A DNA stretch of 64,000 nucleotides from Nissabacter sp. SGAir0207 (GCF_005491205.1 NZ_CP028035.1:3864780-3928779); one strand, 5' to 3'. Shown: positions 23,988 through 37,008, numbered from the stretch's first letter. The notes: generated by a model from the sequence alone, not told the origin. Translations and numbers: made by a program.

Positions 23988-24250
23988 AACTCGTTTCTTT
24001 TGCTAGAACATCCATAAGCGATGCGTGCGCCAGTTCCAGAACGCCCACCAAAAAGCGCACAGTATGCATGAATTACCGCTAATGCCCATCGATAAATCGC
24101 GGCCTTTACTGCCAGAACCGCAGCGAGCGCCAACTCAATGAGGATAGAAAATTACTGCGAATCAACAAGCTACTGGCGCAAAAAATAACAGTGGATTAAT
24201 CGCGGGCGGCAAACCAGAATGCCTTAACCGAAAGAAAATGAAGGGTAATT

Positions 24251-25759
24251 ATGGTGCACACAACGGGACTGGCTGAACGCATCGCGCGGCTCAGCAATGC
24301 GCTTGAGAGCGGACTGTATGAACGTCAGGATGCCATCCGGCTCTGCCTGCTGGCGGCGCTGTGCGGCGAGAGCGTTTTCTTGCTGGGGCCGCCGGGCATC
24401 GCCAAGAGCCTGATCGCCCGCCGCCTGAAGTACGCCTTCCGCCATGCCCGCGCCTTTGAGTACCTGATGACCCGCTTCTCAACGCCGGAAGAGGTGTTCG
24501 GCCCGCTCTCCATTCAGGCGCTGAAAGATGAGGGGCGCTACCAGCGCCTGACGCGTGGCTACCTGCCAGAGGCGGAGATTGTCTTTCTCGATGAGATTTG
24601 GAAAGCCGGCCCCGCCATCCTCAATACCCTGCTGACTGCCATCAACGAGCGCCGCTTCCGCAATGGCGACGATGAGACTGCCATCCCGCTGCGCCTGCTG
24701 GTGGCCGCCTCGAATGAATTGCCGGAGGCTGACAGCAGCCTGGAAGCGCTCTATGACCGGATGCTGATCCGGCTGTGGCTCGACAAGGTGCAGGACAAAC
24801 AGAACTTCCGCGCCCTGCTGACCCAACGCGCCAGCGAAAAAGAGAACCCAGTGCCGGAGAACCTCGCCATCACGGATGAGGAGTTCCACCAGTGGCAGCG
24901 GGAGATCCCGGCCATCAGCCTGCCGGACAGCTGCTTTGAGCTGATTTTCCAGCTGCGCGAGCGGCTGGATGCGCAGGAGGAGTCGCCCTATGTCTCTGAC
25001 CGCCGTTGGAAGAAAGCCCTGCGCCTATTGCAGGCCAGCGCCTTCTTCAGTGGCCGGCAGGCCATCACCCCGGTCGATCTGGTGCTGCTCAAGGATTGCC
25101 TGTGGCATGACCTGAACGCCTACACCGCGTTCCAGCAACAGCTGGAGCAGTTGCTCACTACCCAGGCCTACCAGCAGCAGTCACTGATCCTGCAAATCCA
25201 CCAGTTGCACCAACAGTGGCTACGCGAGCAACAGCAACTCAGCGATAGCAAGGCGATCAAGGTCAGCAAAAAAGCCGCCATCTTCAGCCGCACGCCGCAC
25301 TACGTACTGGAGCTGGCGGGCGAAGAGAAGACGCTGACCCTGTTGCTGCACACCCCGCTGCACCTGCATGAGATCCAGGTGACCCACCTGCTGGTGGAGC
25401 GCGACGAGCTGGACAACTGGCTACAGAAGGGCGGCGCGATGCGTGGCAAACTCAACGGCATCGGCTTTGCCCAGACGGTGGAGCTGGAGGTGGATGAGAA
25501 GCTGCAACTGGCGGTACTGGATGTCAGCCGACAGCGTTCGGTGCTCTCACTGCCGGGCACGCAGTCAGCCGCCGTCTCACCGGAGATTTTGGCCCAGCTG
25601 GACACGCTAACTGAGAAACTGGCCCAGCAGCGGCGACTGTTTGCCTCGCACCAACCCTGCCTGTTTGTGCCAGCTGCCTGGCTGGCGAAAATTGAGGGGA
25701 GCCTGATGCAGGTGGCGGAGCAGATCAAGAAACAGCGCCAGACTTTCAGCGGGAAATAG
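24251..25759 (+). CDS. ravA: MoxR-type AAA+ ATPase RavA
   Basis: Hexameric ATPase that with ViaA binds the lysine decarboxylase LdcI and modulates respiratory complexes and aminoglycoside sensitivity in E. coli. 502 residues (E. coli 498). Walker A GPPGIAKS at 46-53, Walker B VFLDEIW with D114 and E115, sensor 1 near VAASNE. The C-terminal part (about 330-440) is the LARA domain that contacts LdcI, followed by a helical end. It is separated from viaA by 3 bases, so the two form an operon. Confidence 0.96.
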   Translation: MVHTTGLAERIARLSNALESGLYERQDAIRLCLLAALCGESVFLLGPPGIAKSLIARRLKYAFRHARAFEYLMTRFSTPEEVFGPLSIQALKDEGRYQRLTRGYLPEAEIVFLDEIWKAGPAILNTLLTAINERRFRNGDDETAIPLRLLVAASNELPEADSSLEALYDRMLIRLWLDKVQDKQNFRALLTQRASEKENPVPENLAITDEEFHQWQREIPAISLPDSCFELIFQLRERLDAQEESPYVSDRRWKKALRLLQASAFFSGRQAITPVDLVLLKDCLWHDLNAYTAFQQQLEQLLTTQAYQQQSLILQIHQLHQQWLREQQQLSDSKAIKVSKKAAIFSRTPHYVLELAGEEKTLTLLLHTPLHLHEIQVTHLLVERDELDNWLQKGGAMRGKLNGIGFAQTVELEVDEKLQLAVLDVSRQRSVLSLPGTQSAAVSPEILAQLDTLTEKLAQQRRLFASHQPCLFVPAAWLAKIEGSLMQVAEQIKKQRQTFSGK

Positions 25760-25762
25760 CCG

Positions 25763-27223
25763 ATGCTGAGCCTGCATACGCTGGATATGCTGCTATCGAT
25801 CAACCAGAGCGAGCTGATTGAGGAGATCATCATCGGCCTGCTGGCCACGCCGCAACTCGCCCTGTTCTTCGAGAAATTCCCGCGGTTGAAACGGGCGCTG
25901 CTCAAGGATCTGCCCGCCTGGAAGCAGCGGCTGGCGCGGCGAGTCGATGAGGCCACGGTGCCGCCAGCGCTGACCAAGGAGTTCTACTTCTATCAGCGCA
26001 GCATGACCGAAAGCCCCGCCCAATTTTACCAACACCTGCCCGGCATCGTGCGCGATCTGCGGGCGATGGACTCCCCCTTCGCCCCAGAGGCAGAGGTGCT
26101 GCTGGAGGGGATAGATCCCAGCCAGAGCCACAGTGACGGCCTGCAAACCCTCTTTATACAACGCTGGCGCATGAGCCTGACCCTTCAGGCCATTACCCTG
26201 CACCACCAGTTGCTGGAGCAGGAGCGCGAGCAATTGCTGGCCGAGCTGCAACAGCGGCTGGCGATGAGTGGCGCGCTGGTGCCGCTGCTGGCGGAAAATG
26301 ACAGCGCCGCGGGCCGGCTGTGGGACATGAGTCGTGGCGAGCTGTATGCCGGCAACTACCGGCAGCTGCTGGACTATGGCGCCTTCCTGCAACAGCAACC
26401 GGAGCTGAATCGGCTGGCAGAGCGGTTGGGCCGCAGTCAGGCAGCCAAAAGCGTACCGCAGGACAACGCTGCGATGGAGCCTTACCGCCAGCTGGTGCGG
26501 GAGCCAGCCACCGTGCCGGAGCAGGTCAGCGGCCTGCACCAAAGCGACGACATCCTGCGCCTGCTGCCGACCGAACTGGCGATGCTGGGGCTGAGCGAGC
26601 TGGAGTTTGAGTTCTATCGCCGGCTGCTGGAGAAGCGGCTGATGACCTACCGGCTCCAGGGCGACGCCTGGCAGGAGCGCACCATGATGCGGCCGGTCAC
26701 CCACCACCACCATGAGGAGCAGCCGCGCGGGCCGTTTGTGGTCTGCGTCGATACCTCTGGCTCTATGGGCGGTTTCAATGAACAGTGCGCCAAGGCGTTC
26801 TGTCTGGCGCTGTTGCGCATCGCCCTGGCGGACAAGCGACGCTGCTTCGTGATGCTGTTCGCCACTGAGATCGTGCAGTATGAGCTGACGGACGCCAGCG
26901 GGATCGAGCAGGCGATCCGTTTCCTCGGCCAGCACTTCCGCGGCGGCACGGATCTGGCAGCCTGCCTCTCTGCCACGCTGAAAAAGCTGGAGGATCGCGA
27001 GTGGCACGATGCTGACGCGGTGGTGATCTCCGATTTCATCGCCCAACGTCTGCCGGATCCGCTGGTGGATAAAGTGCGAGGCCATCAGCAGAAACGGCAG
27101 CAACGCTTCCATGCCGTCGCGATGTCTGCCTATGGCAAGCCCGGCATCATGCGCATCTTCGACCACATCTGGCGCTTCGACACCAGCCTGAAGAGCCGAC
27201 TGGTGCGGCGTCTGCACCGCTAG
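25763..27223 (+). CDS. viaA: VWA-domain protein ViaA, partner of RavA
   Basis: 486 residues. The C-terminal von Willebrand A domain starts near residue 325 with the metal-site motif DTSGSM (330-335) and continues with the Thr and Asp residues of the MIDAS site ([11 protein letters not shown] and VISDF). The N-terminal half is helical. ViaA stimulates RavA ATPase activity in E. coli. Reads toward oriC. Confidence 0.95.
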   Translation: MLSLHTLDMLLSINQSELIEEIIIGLLATPQLALFFEKFPRLKRALLKDLPAWKQRLARRVDEATVPPALTKEFYFYQRSMTESPAQFYQHLPGIVRDLRAMDSPFAPEAEVLLEGIDPSQSHSDGLQTLFIQRWRMSLTLQAITLHHQLLEQEREQLLAELQQRLAMSGALVPLLAENDSAAGRLWDMSRGELYAGNYRQLLDYGAFLQQQPELNRLAERLGRSQAAKSVPQDNAAMEPYRQLVREPATVPEQVSGLHQSDDILRLLPTELAMLGLSELEFEFYRRLLEKRLMTYRLQGDAWQERTMMRPVTHHHHEEQPRGPFVVCVDTSGSMGGFNEQCAKAFCLALLRIALADKRRCFVMLFATEIVQYELTDASGIEQAIRFLGQHFRGGTDLAACLSATLKKLEDREWHDADAVVISDFIAQRLPDPLVDKVRGHQQKRQQRFHAVAMSAYGKPGIMRIFDHIWRFDTSLKSRLVRRLHR

Positions 27224-27304
27224 CCAGCGCCTGATAACCATAGCCCTGCCGGTCGAGATCCACTATCTTCTCCCCATTGCATGTCATCACGCAGAGGTGG
27301 AAAA

Positions 27305-27766
27305 GTGACAGAAGTGTACCAAATCGACAATCTTGATCGCGGCATCCTGAATGCCCTGATGGAGAACGCGCGCACGGCCTATGCGGAGCTGGCAAAGGTG
27401 TTCAACGTCAGCCCCGGCACCATCCATGTACGGGTAGAGAAGATGAAGCAGGCCGGCATCATCACCGGTGCCTGCATCCAGGTAAACCCCAAGCAGCTGG
27501 GCTATGACGTCTGCTGCTTCATCGGCATTATCCTCAAGAGCGCCAAAGATTACCCCTCGGCGCTGAAAAAGCTGGAGAGCCTGGAGGAGGTGGTGGAGGC
27601 GTACTACACCACCGGGCACTACAGCATCTTCATCAAGGTGATGTGCCGATCGATCGACGCACTCCAACAGGTACTTATCAACAAGATCCAAACCATCGAT
27701 GAGATCCAGTCCACCGAGACGTTGATCTCCTTGCAGAACCCGATCATGCGTGCGATCGCCCCCTGA
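27305..27766 (+). CDS. asnC: Lrp/AsnC-family regulator AsnC
   Basis: In E. coli AsnC senses asparagine and activates asnA, and also acts at its own gene, which lies next to mioC and oriC. 153 residues from the GTG at 27305, preceded by GAGGTGG at 5-base spacing; an ATG at 27281 is possible. The N-terminal HTH (ARTAYAELAKVFNVSPGTIHVRVEKMKQAG) and the C-terminal RAM ligand domain (YDVCCFIGIILKSAKDYPSAL onward) are clear. The usual neighbour asnA is absent here. Confidence 0.95.
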   Translation: MTEVYQIDNLDRGILNALMENARTAYAELAKVFNVSPGTIHVRVEKMKQAGIITGACIQVNPKQLGYDVCCFIGIILKSAKDYPSALKKLESLEEVVEAYYTTGHYSIFIKVMCRSIDALQQVLINKIQTIDEIQSTETLISLQNPIMRAIAP

Positions 27767-27788
27767 CGAGAAAAAGTTCATACCCATA

Positions 27789-27797
27789 TTGTCCACA
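27789..27797 (+). promoter_or_regulatory. DnaA box-like site before mioC
   Basis: TTGTCCACA differs from the consensus at one base and lies 61 bases before the mioC start, where E. coli has DnaA control of mioC. Confidence 0.45.
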
Positions 27798-27857
27798 GGT
27801 AGATCCCAACTGATTCACAGCGTACAATACGCCCTCTTTATATCAGGTGGGATCATT

Positions 27858-28301
27858 ATGGCTGACATTACCCTGATCAGTGGCAGTACCCTTGGCAGTG
27901 CTGAATACGTCGCCGAACATTTGGCCGAAAAGTTGGAAGATGCCGGTTTCTCCACAGAGACCCTGCATGGCCCGGCACTTGATGAGCTGCCACCGGCGGG
28001 CATCTGGCTGCTGGTGAGTTCAACGCATGGCGCGGGTGATCTGCCTGATAACCTGCAACCCCTGCTGGAGGAGATCGAGGAGCAACAACCCGATCTTTCC
28101 CCGATCCGTTTTGGCGCAGTGGGTCTTGGCAGCAGCGAATATGACACCTTCTGTGGCGCGATCAAAACGCTGGAAACCGCATTGATCGCCCGCGGCGCCA
28201 AAAAGATCGGCGATCGCCTCGAGATCGACGTGACGGAGCATGAGATCCCCGAAGACCCCGCCGAAGCCTGGCTGATCGATTGGGTAAAATTACTCAAATA
28301 A
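27858..28301 (+). CDS. mioC: Flavodoxin-like FMN protein MioC
   Basis: Short-chain flavodoxin, reported to act in biotin synthase electron transfer in vitro. 147 residues from the ATG at 27858, same length as E. coli. The FMN phosphate loop SGSTLGSAEYVAE is at 8-20 and the second flavin loop STHGAGDLPDN at about 54-64. Transcription runs straight into oriC, which in E. coli can influence initiation. Confidence 0.96.
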   Translation: MADITLISGSTLGSAEYVAEHLAEKLEDAGFSTETLHGPALDELPPAGIWLLVSSTHGAGDLPDNLQPLLEEIEEQQPDLSPIRFGAVGLGSSEYDTFCGAIKTLETALIARGAKKIGDRLEIDVTEHEIPEDPAEAWLIDWVKLLK

Positions 28302-28620
28302 GGTCAAAGATCACGCGATCAGTTGTGGATAACTACCGTTAAAAGCAGGGTAAAACCGGTAGTTATCCCGATAACAACCTGGCCTTCCAAAAGTGCCTGT
28401 GTATAAAACCGCGATCAGATCCCAGCTTATACGTTCCAGGATCACCGATCATTCACAGCTAATGATCGTCTATAACGCCCTGTATCCCATCAGGAATCGG
28501 GAGTTATGCACAGAGGATCGCGATCCTAATAAGAGATCTAATAAAGAGATCTTTAAATAAAAAAGATCTTCTTTTAATTACCTGCGATCCCAGGATCCTA
28601 AGTCGCTTGGTTGCAAGACC
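28302..28620. other. oriC: Chromosomal replication origin oriC
   Basis: Lies between mioC and mnmG as in E. coli, in the same relative orientation. There are 14 GATC Dam sites in about 310 bp. The AT-rich unwinding element with three GATC-led repeats (about 28530-28600, AAGATCT-type 13-mers) is next to mnmG. DnaA boxes: R1 position TTATGCACA (28504-28512, + strand), R2 TTATACACA (28398-28406, - strand), R4 TTATCCACA (28324-28332, - strand). The R3 position is weak (TTATCCCGA). IHF and Fis sites cannot be assigned by eye. It is the start of bidirectional replication. Confidence 0.95.
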
Positions 28621-28635
28621 AAACTTAAGTAGAAT
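28607..28635 (+). promoter_or_regulatory. mnmG (gidA) promoter
   Basis: -35 TTGGTT (28607-28612), 17 bp, -10 TAGAAT (28630-28635), followed by a C-rich run. It lies at the edge of oriC; transcription away from the origin can aid unwinding. Confidence 0.7.
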
Positions 28636-28688
28636 CCCCCACCCCAGGGCAAACCACGATCATTCGCATAACCGCGAGGTGCAGTACC

Positions 28689-30578
28689 ATGTTTTATCCA
28701 GACCATTTTGACGTCATCATCATCGGTGGTGGCCACGCCGGTACCGAGGCGGCCATGGCGGCTGCCCGTATGGGACGACAAACCCTATTGTTAACGCATA
28801 ACATTGATACGCTTGGACAAATGTCCTGTAACCCAGCGATCGGTGGCATCGGAAAAGGACATCTGGTTAAAGAAGTGGACGCCCTCGGCGGGTTGATGGC
28901 CACGGCGATCGATCACGCTGGCATCCAGTTTAGGATACTAAACGCGAGCAAAGGCCCGGCCGTTCGCGCCACCCGCGCTCAGGCGGATCGCGTGCTCTAT
29001 CGTCAGGCGGTACGCACTGCGCTGGAGAACCAGCCCAACCTGATGATCTTCCAGCAGGCGGTAGAAGATCTGATCGTCGAGAACGATCGGGTGGTGGGCG
29101 CCGTGACCCAGATGGGCCTCAAGTTCCGCGCGAAAGCGGTGGTGCTGACCGTGGGTACCTTCCTGGATGGCAAGATCCACATCGGCCTGGAGAACTACAG
29201 CGGTGGCCGTGCTGGCGATCCTCCGTCGATCCCGCTGGCCCGCCGCCTGCGTGAGCTGCCGCTGCGCGTGAACCGCCTCAAGACCGGCACACCACCGCGT
29301 ATCGATGCGCGCACCATCGACTTCAGCGTGCTGGAAGCGCAGCATGGCGACCACCCGGCACCGGTGTTCTCGTTCATGGGCAATGCCTCCCAGCACCCAC
29401 GCCAGATCCCGTGCTACATCACCCATACCAATGAGCAGACGCATGAGGTGATCCGAAACAACCTGGATCGCAGCCCGATGTACGCCGGGATCATCGAAGG
29501 GATCGGCCCGCGCTACTGCCCGTCGATCGAAGACAAGGTGATGCGCTTTGCCGATCGCAACGCCCACCAGATCTTCCTGGAGCCGGAAGGGCTGACCAGC
29601 AACGAAATTTATCCGAATGGCATCTCCACCAGCCTGCCGTTCGATGTCCAGATGCAGATTGTCCGCTCCATGCGTGGCATGGAGAATGCCCGTATCGTGC
29701 GTCCGGGTTACGCCATCGAGTATGATTTCTTCGATCCGCGTGACCTGAAGCCGACGCTGGAGAGCAAGTTCATCCACGGCCTGTTCTTCGCGGGCCAGAT
29801 CAACGGCACCACCGGCTATGAAGAGGCGGCGGCGCAGGGCCTGCTGGCTGGCCTGAACGCCGGCCGTTACGCCAACGAGGATGAGGGCTGGTCACCACGC
29901 CGCGATCAGGCTTACCTCGGCGTGCTGGTTGATGACCTGAGCACCCTCGGCACCAAAGAGCCGTACCGCATGTTTACTTCGCGTGCCGAGTACCGCCTGA
30001 TGCTGCGTGAGGACAATGCCGACCTGCGCCTGACGGAGAAGGGGCGTGAGCTGGGTCTGGTTGATGACACCCGCTGGGCGCGCTACTGCGAGAAAGTGGA
30101 GCAGATCGAACAGGAGCGCCAGCGTCTGCGCAGCCTGTGGGTGCACCCGCACGCCGAGCAGGTGGAGCAGGTCAATGCGCTGCTGAAAGCACCGCTCTCT
30201 CGTGAGGCCAGCGGTGAGGAGTTGCTGCGCCGCCCGGAGATGACCTACCAGCAGATGGTCTCCATGTCGGCGTTCGCCCCGGGGCTGAGCGATCCACAGG
30301 CGGCGGAGCAGGTTGAGATCCAGGTGAAGTATGAAGGCTACATCGCCCGCCAGCAGGATGAGATCGAGCGCCAACAGCGCAACGAGAACACTGTGCTGCC
30401 AGCGGATCTGGATTACCGTCAGGTCTCCGGCCTGTCGAATGAAGTGATCGCCAAGCTGAACGATCACAAACCCAGCTCCATCGGTCAGGCGTCACGCATC
30501 TCCGGCATTACGCCAGCCGCCATCTCCATCCTGCTTGTCTGGCTGAAGAAACAGGGCCTGCTGCGCCGCAGCGCCTGA
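28689..30578 (+). CDS. mnmG: tRNA U34 5-carboxymethylaminomethyl modification enzyme MnmG (GidA)
   Basis: FAD-dependent partner of MnmE; together they modify wobble uridine 34 of several tRNAs. 629 residues, the E. coli length. The FAD Rossmann motif [10 protein letters not shown] is at about 13-22; the conserved [17 protein letters not shown] and the GAGD-type second FAD region follow. The C-terminal helical domain ends in [11 protein letters not shown]. Starts with ATG at 28689. Its partner mnmE lies at 59469-60833. Confidence 0.98.
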   Translation: MFYPDHFDVIIIGGGHAGTEAAMAAARMGRQTLLLTHNIDTLGQMSCNPAIGGIGKGHLVKEVDALGGLMATAIDHAGIQFRILNASKGPAVRATRAQADRVLYRQAVRTALENQPNLMIFQQAVEDLIVENDRVVGAVTQMGLKFRAKAVVLTVGTFLDGKIHIGLENYSGGRAGDPPSIPLARRLRELPLRVNRLKTGTPPRIDARTIDFSVLEAQHGDHPAPVFSFMGNASQHPRQIPCYITHTNEQTHEVIRNNLDRSPMYAGIIEGIGPRYCPSIEDKVMRFADRNAHQIFLEPEGLTSNEIYPNGISTSLPFDVQMQIVRSMRGMENARIVRPGYAIEYDFFDPRDLKPTLESKFIHGLFFAGQINGTTGYEEAAAQGLLAGLNAGRYANEDEGWSPRRDQAYLGVLVDDLSTLGTKEPYRMFTSRAEYRLMLREDNADLRLTEKGRELGLVDDTRWARYCEKVEQIEQERQRLRSLWVHPHAEQVEQVNALLKAPLSREASGEELLRRPEMTYQQMVSMSAFAPGLSDPQAAEQVEIQVKYEGYIARQQDEIERQQRNENTVLPADLDYRQVSGLSNEVIAKLNDHKPSSIGQASRISGITPAAISILLVWLKKQGLLRRSA

Positions 30579-30698
30579 TTCTGCCCGCCGCCAGCCTGAA
30601 AGCTGGCGGCGGCCTCTTTGCCTTCGCTGCGCTCTGCACTATCATCAGTGGCAAGCTTCATCTCTTGCCATGCTCTACGCTTGCCAAAGGAATTTCCC

Positions 30699-31319
30699 GT
30701 GCTGCAAAAACTCGACTCGCTGCTTAATCAGGCCGGCATTGTGTTGCCCGATCAGCAGAAAAACCAGCTGCTGGCCTATGTGGGTATGCTGGATAAGTGG
30801 AACAAAGCCTATAACCTGACCTCAGTGCGTGACCCGGCAGAGATGTTGGTGCGCCACATCCTCGACAGTATCGTGGTCAACCCGCACCTTCAGGGAAGCC
30901 GCTTTATCGATGTCGGCACCGGGCCGGGGTTGCCTGGCATCCCGTTGGCGATTGTGCGCCCCGATTCCCACTTCACGTTGCTGGACAGCTTGGGCAAGCG
31001 CGTGCGCTTCCTGCGCCAGGTACAGCATGAGTTAGGACTTACTAACATTACGCCAGTGCAGAGCCGTGTCGAGGCGTTCCCAGCTGAGCCGCCGTTTGAC
31101 GGCGTCATTAGCCGCGCATTCGCTTCACTGGATGATATGGTCTCCTGGTGCCACCATCTGCCTGCGGCGCAGCATGGGCGTTTCTACGCGCTTAAGGGCG
31201 TACGTCCAGATGATGAGTTGGCTGCCATCGAGGGCAGGGCAGGGGTGGAGCAGATTGTTCGCCTGACGGTGCCCGGTTTGGAAGGTGAGCGGCATCTGGT
31301 AATATTGAAGCCTGAATAA
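30699..31319 (+). CDS. rsmG: 16S rRNA m7G527 methyltransferase RsmG (GidB)
   Basis: Methylates G527 in the 530 loop of 16S rRNA using S-adenosylmethionine; loss confers low-level streptomycin resistance. 206 residues from the GTG at 30699, preceded by AAAGGA; this matches the E. coli start, while an ORF extending to 30618 has no homology before it. SAM-binding motif [14 protein letters not shown] is at about 71-84. Likely co-transcribed with mnmG. Confidence 0.96.
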   Translation: MLQKLDSLLNQAGIVLPDQQKNQLLAYVGMLDKWNKAYNLTSVRDPAEMLVRHILDSIVVNPHLQGSRFIDVGTGPGLPGIPLAIVRPDSHFTLLDSLGKRVRFLRQVQHELGLTNITPVQSRVEAFPAEPPFDGVISRAFASLDDMVSWCHHLPAAQHGRFYALKGVRPDDELAAIEGRAGVEQIVRLTVPGLEGERHLVILKPE

Positions 31320-31954
31320 TTTGAGCGATATCAAAAAAAGATAAATCATCTAACCGTTGCCGCCGTTAACATAAGCGTGCTAATTAAAAAAGTGACGGCG
31401 GTCTAATTAACGTACATTTCACAGTTTGATAGCAGTGCTATTTTTGACGGCCAAAAACTCGGACAAAATAAGCAAAAGTGGTAATGAGAGTCATTCTCAA
31501 ATCACTGGGGGGAATGTAAATTTTTCGTTGCTTATTTTTAGGTTGAAATGTCAAAGAAAGGTTTAATTTAGGTATTTGCTTTGTATTTAAAGCGTAACGT
31601 AATAGCGCCTTGATTTCTATGGTTTTAAAAAAAGCCGCTTTTGCGCGTTCGACGGCGAAGCAAACCGACTCGGCGGATTCTGCCGCTATTTTGTGTGATC
31701 TTGAGCACACTTATATGAATAGTCCGGTGATAATCAGACAATTATTATCTTCGCCATAGGCAATAGTTTCCTTAGGAAAATAGCCACACAGGCGTGGATT
31801 TAAATAATTGTTCACCTTTTCGCTACTTATCGATTGAATTCGCTTGAGTGAACCGTATAATTTGCTCGGTTTTTGCTGCTTGACTCTGCCATCCAATGGC
31901 AGTTTTATACGACACTCAGCATACCTCCACTGAGTTACGGAGAGAACAAACGTC
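31320..31954. other. AT-rich rsmG-atpI interval
   Basis: This 635 bp has no supported gene. Two short minus-strand ORFs (31438-31710, 31711-31956) have no recognisable sequence. It holds an inverted repeat after rsmG (ccgccgt at about 31359-31365 with acggcgg near 31395), a Fur-like palindrome at 31483-31499 and the atp promoter. A similar gap exists in E. coli. Confidence 0.6.
31834..31861 (+). promoter_or_regulatory. atp operon promoter
   Basis: -35 TTGAAT (31834-31839), 16 bp, -10 TATAAT (31856-31861), about 95 bases before atpI. Confidence 0.7.
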
Positions 31955-33159
<1,205 letters not shown>

Positions 33160-33190
33160 TTTTTCTTTCAACAATACTGCGTTTAACTGA

Positions 33191-33448
<258 letters not shown>

Positions 33449-33509
33449 TAGAGATTTTTCTCTACAGTGAAACCACACAAACTATTAACTTTAAAAGAGG
33501 CATTGTGCT

Positions 33510-33980
33510 GTGAATCTTAACGCAACAATCCTCGGCCAGGCCATCGCGTTCGTCCTGTTTGTCTGGTTCTGTATGAAGTATGTATGGCCGCCAATTATGG
33601 CTGCCATCGAGAAGCGTCAGAAAGAGATTGCTGACGGTCTCGCTTCAGCAGAACGTGCCAAAAAAGATCTGGACCTCGCGCAAGCCGATGCGACCGACCA
33701 GCTGAAAAAAGCCAAGGCAGACGCCCAGGTAATCATTGAGCAAGCCAACAAGCGTGGCTCTCAGATTGTCGAAGATGCAAAAGCCGAAGCAGAGCAGGAA
33801 CGTAACAGAATCGTGGCGCAAGCACAGGCTGAGATCGAAGCCGAACGTAAGCGCGCTCGTGAAGAGTTGCGTAAGCAAGTCGCTGTACTGGCAATTGCTG
33901 GCGCCGAGAAGATCATTGAACGTTCCGTGGATGAAGCTGCTAACAGCGACATCGTTGATAAACTGGTCGCTGAACTGTAA
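33510..33980 (+). CDS. atpF: ATP synthase F0 subunit b
   Basis: Peripheral stalk. 156 residues, one N-terminal membrane helix (about 5-25) then a long charged coiled coil rich in Ala, Glu, Lys and Gln. Starts with GTG at 33510, as in several enterics, after AAAAGAGG. Confidence 0.97.
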   Translation: MNLNATILGQAIAFVLFVWFCMKYVWPPIMAAIEKRQKEIADGLASAERAKKDLDLAQADATDQLKKAKADAQVIIEQANKRGSQIVEDAKAEAEQERNRIVAQAQAEIEAERKRAREELRKQVAVLAIAGAEKIIERSVDEAANSDIVDKLVAEL

Positions 33981-33994
33981 GGAGGGAGGGGCCG

Positions 33995-34528
33995 ATGTCT
34001 GAATTTGTCACGGTAGCTCGCCCCTACGCCAAAGCAGCATTTGACTTTGCCGTTGAGCACCAATGTATCGACCGCTGGCAGCAGATGCTGGCGTTTGCCG
34101 CAGAAGTGACGCGCAACGAACAGATTAAAGCATTGCTTTCCGGTGCTGTTGCACCGGAAACGCTGTCTGAAACGTTCTTTGCCGTATGTGGTGATCAACT
34201 CGACGACGCCGGTCGCAACCTGATTAAGGTCATGGCCGACAACAAACGTTTATCCGTCCTTCCTGAAGTGTTAGAGCAGTTTATTGCACTGCGCGCCTCC
34301 CTCGAGGCGACGGTCGAAGTCGAAGTGATTTCCGCCACCACACTGAATGACGCCCAGCAGGCAAACATTGCCGCTGCGATGGAAAAACGTCTGTCACGCA
34401 AAGTTAAGCTGAATTGCAAAATTGATAAGTCTGTATTGGCCGGCGTAGTAATCCGCGCAGGCGACATGGTGATTGATGGCAGCGTACGCGGCCGTCTCGA
34501 ACGCCTCGCAGACGTCTTGCAGTCTTAA
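33995..34528 (+). CDS. atpH: ATP synthase F1 subunit delta
   Basis: Joins the b stalk to the top of F1. 177 residues, the E. coli length; helical N-terminal domain with [12 protein letters not shown] near residue 8 and the conserved C-terminal [24 protein letters not shown] strong AAGGAGGGAGG precedes the ATG. Confidence 0.97.
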   Translation: MSEFVTVARPYAKAAFDFAVEHQCIDRWQQMLAFAAEVTRNEQIKALLSGAVAPETLSETFFAVCGDQLDDAGRNLIKVMADNKRLSVLPEVLEQFIALRASLEATVEVEVISATTLNDAQQANIAAAMEKRLSRKVKLNCKIDKSVLAGVVIRAGDMVIDGSVRGRLERLADVLQS

Positions 34529-34540
34529 GGGGACTGGAGC

Positions 34541-36082
34541 ATGCAACTGAATTCCACCGAAATCAGCGAACTGATCAAGCAGCGCATTGCTCAGTTCAAT
34601 GTAGTGAGCGAAGCTCACAATGAAGGTACTATTGTTTCCGTCAGCGACGGGATCATCCGCGTACACGGTCTGGCCGACGTTATGCAGGGCGAGATGATCG
34701 CACTGCCGGGCAACCGTTACGCTATCGCACTGAACCTGGAGCGCGACTCCGTTGGTGCCGTGGTCATGGGCCCGTATGCGGACCTGGCTGAAGGCATGAA
34801 GGTGAAGTGCACCGGCCGTATCCTGGAAGTACCGGTTGGCCGTGGCCTGCTGGGCCGTGTGGTCAACACCCTGGGTGCGCCAATCGACGGTAAAGGCCCG
34901 ATTGAAAATGACGGTTTCTCCCCGGTTGAAGTTATCGCCCCTGGCGTTATCGACCGTCAATCCGTTGATGAGCCGGTACAGACTGGTTATAAGTCCGTTG
35001 ATGCCATGATTCCAATCGGCCGTGGCCAGCGTGAGCTGATCATCGGCGACCGTCAGACCGGTAAAACCGCGCTGGCGATCGATGCGATCATCAACCAACG
35101 TGACTCCGGCATCAAATGCGTCTACGTCGCCATCGGCCAGAAAGCGTCCACCATCTCCAACGTGGTGCGTAAACTGGAAGAGCACGGCGCGCTGGCTAAC
35201 ACCATCGTGGTTGTGGCTACCGCATCTGAATCCGCTGCACTGCAATACCTGGCACCGTACGCCGGTTGCTCCATGGGCGAATACTTCCGTGACCGCGGTG
35301 AAGATGCGCTGATCGTATACGATGACCTGTCCAAGCAGGCCGTTGCTTACCGTCAGATCTCCCTGCTGCTGCGTCGTCCGCCGGGCCGTGAAGCCTATCC
35401 GGGTGACGTGTTCTACCTCCACTCCCGTCTGCTGGAGCGTGCTGCGCGTGTTAACGCCGACTACGTTGAAGCATTCACCAAGGGTGAAGTGAAAGGTAAA
35501 ACCGGCTCCCTGACCGCGCTGCCGCTGATCGAGACTCAGGCTGGTGACGTTTCCGCGTTCGTTCCGACCAACGTAATCTCCATTACCGATGGTCAGATCT
35601 TCCTGGAATCCAACCTGTTCAACTCCGGCATCCGTCCTGCGGTTAACCCAGGGATCTCCGTATCCCGTGTGGGTGGCGCAGCACAGACCAAGATCATCAA
35701 GAAACTGTCCGGTGGTATCCGTACCGCGCTGGCACAGTATCGTGAACTGGCAGCCTTCTCCCAGTTCGCCTCTGATCTGGATGAAGCAACGCGTAAGCAG
35801 CTGAACCACGGCCAGAAAGTAACTGAACTGCTGAAGCAGAAACAGTACGCGCCGATGTCCGTTGCCCAACAAGCCCTGGTGCTGTTTGCGGCCGAGCGTG
35901 GCTTCCTGGAAGACGTTGAAGTGCCTAAAGTGGTTGCTTTTGAAGCTGCCCTGCTGGCCTTCGCTGACCGCGAGCACGCTGATCTGCTGAACGAAATCAA
36001 CCAAACTGGCAACTTTAACAACGAGATTGAAGGCAAGCTGAAAAGCCTGCTGGAAACCTTCAAAGCAACCCAGTCCTGGTAA
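34541..36082 (+). CDS. atpA: ATP synthase F1 subunit alpha
   Basis: Non-catalytic nucleotide-binding subunit of the F1 hexamer. 513 residues, same as E. coli. P-loop GDRQTGKTA near 169-177, Walker [12 protein letters not shown], and the alpha-family arginine region SRVGGAAQ. 12 bases after atpH. Confidence 0.98.
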   Translation: MQLNSTEISELIKQRIAQFNVVSEAHNEGTIVSVSDGIIRVHGLADVMQGEMIALPGNRYAIALNLERDSVGAVVMGPYADLAEGMKVKCTGRILEVPVGRGLLGRVVNTLGAPIDGKGPIENDGFSPVEVIAPGVIDRQSVDEPVQTGYKSVDAMIPIGRGQRELIIGDRQTGKTALAIDAIINQRDSGIKCVYVAIGQKASTISNVVRKLEEHGALANTIVVVATASESAALQYLAPYAGCSMGEYFRDRGEDALIVYDDLSKQAVAYRQISLLLRRPPGREAYPGDVFYLHSRLLERAARVNADYVEAFTKGEVKGKTGSLTALPLIETQAGDVSAFVPTNVISITDGQIFLESNLFNSGIRPAVNPGISVSRVGGAAQTKIIKKLSGGIRTALAQYRELAAFSQFASDLDEATRKQLNHGQKVTELLKQKQYAPMSVAQQALVLFAAERGFLEDVEVPKVVAFEAALLAFADREHADLLNEINQTGNFNNEIEGKLKSLLETFKATQSW

Positions 36083-36144
36083 CGCCTGAACGGTCCTGCT
36101 GTTCTTCTGAGCAGCAGGCCGTCTGGCAATGAGGAGAAGCAGAG

Positions 36145-37008
36145 ATGGCCGGCGCAAAAGAGATACGTAGTAAGATCGGAAGCGTACAAAACACGCAGAA
36201 GATCACTAAAGCGATGGAGATGGTCGCCGCCTCCAAAATGCGTAAATCGCAGGAGCGCATGGCAGCCAGCCGTCCTTATGCAGAGACCATGCGCAAAGTG
36301 ATTGGTCACCTTGCGCTGGGTAATCTGGAATACAAACACCCCTACCTGGACGACCGCGATGTGAAGCGCGTTGGGTATCTGGTGGTGTCTACTGACCGTG
36401 GTCTGTGCGGCGGCTTGAACACTAACCTGTTCAAGAAAGTGCTGTCAGAGATGAAAGGTTGGTCCGAAAAAGGCGTACAAGCCGATCTCGCTGTGATTGG
36501 TTCGAAAGCAGCCTCTTTCTTCGGCGCTGTAGGCGGCAACATTGTTGCCCAGGTGACCGGTCTGGGCGACAAGCCCTCCCTGTCCGATCTGATCGGGCCG
36601 GTGAAAGTGATGCTGCAAGCCTACGACGAAGGTCGTCTGGACAAGCTGTACATCGTCAGTAACAAGTTTATCAATACGATGTCCCAGGTTCCGCAAGTTC
36701 TTCAGTTGCTGCCGCTGCCGCCCGCGGAAGAGGGCACGCTGGAGAAGAAATCGTGGGATTACCTGTATGAACCCGATCCTAAGTCGTTGCTGGATACCCT
36801 GCTGCGTCGCTATGTGGAATCGCAAGTTTATCAGGGCGTCGTGGAAAACCTGGCCAGCGAGCAGGCCGCACGAATGGTCGCGATGAAAGCCGCAACCGAC
36901 AACGGCGGTAGCCTGATCAAAGAGCTTCAGTTGGTATACAACAAAGCCCGTCAGGCCAGCATCACTCAAGAACTTACCGAGATCGTCTCGGGGGCCGCTG
37001 CGGTTTAA
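36145..37008 (+). CDS. atpG: ATP synthase F1 subunit gamma
   Basis: Central rotating shaft. 287 residues: N-terminal helix ([20 protein letters not shown]), Rossmann-like middle with [10 protein letters not shown], and a C-terminal helix ([32 protein letters not shown], positions about 257-285) that forms the coiled coil inside the hexamer. Confidence 0.98.
   Translation: MAGAKEIRSKIGSVQNTQKITKAMEMVAASKMRKSQERMAASRPYAETMRKVIGHLALGNLEYKHPYLDDRDVKRVGYLVVSTDRGLCGGLNTNLFKKVLSEMKGWSEKGVQADLAVIGSKAASFFGAVGGNIVAQVTGLGDKPSLSDLIGPVKVMLQAYDEGRLDKLYIVSNKFINTMSQVPQVLQLLPLPPAEEGTLEKKSWDYLYEPDPKSLLDTLLRRYVESQVYQGVVENLASEQAARMVAMKAATDNGGSLIKELQLVYNKARQASITQELTEIVSGAAAV

Noticed and set aside
34394..36157. 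587-codon minus-strand ORF opposite atpA
   Set aside because: Shadow of the biased codons of atpA; no ribosome site or family resemblance. The same holds for 37023-38432 opposite atpD and 40655-41971 opposite glmS.
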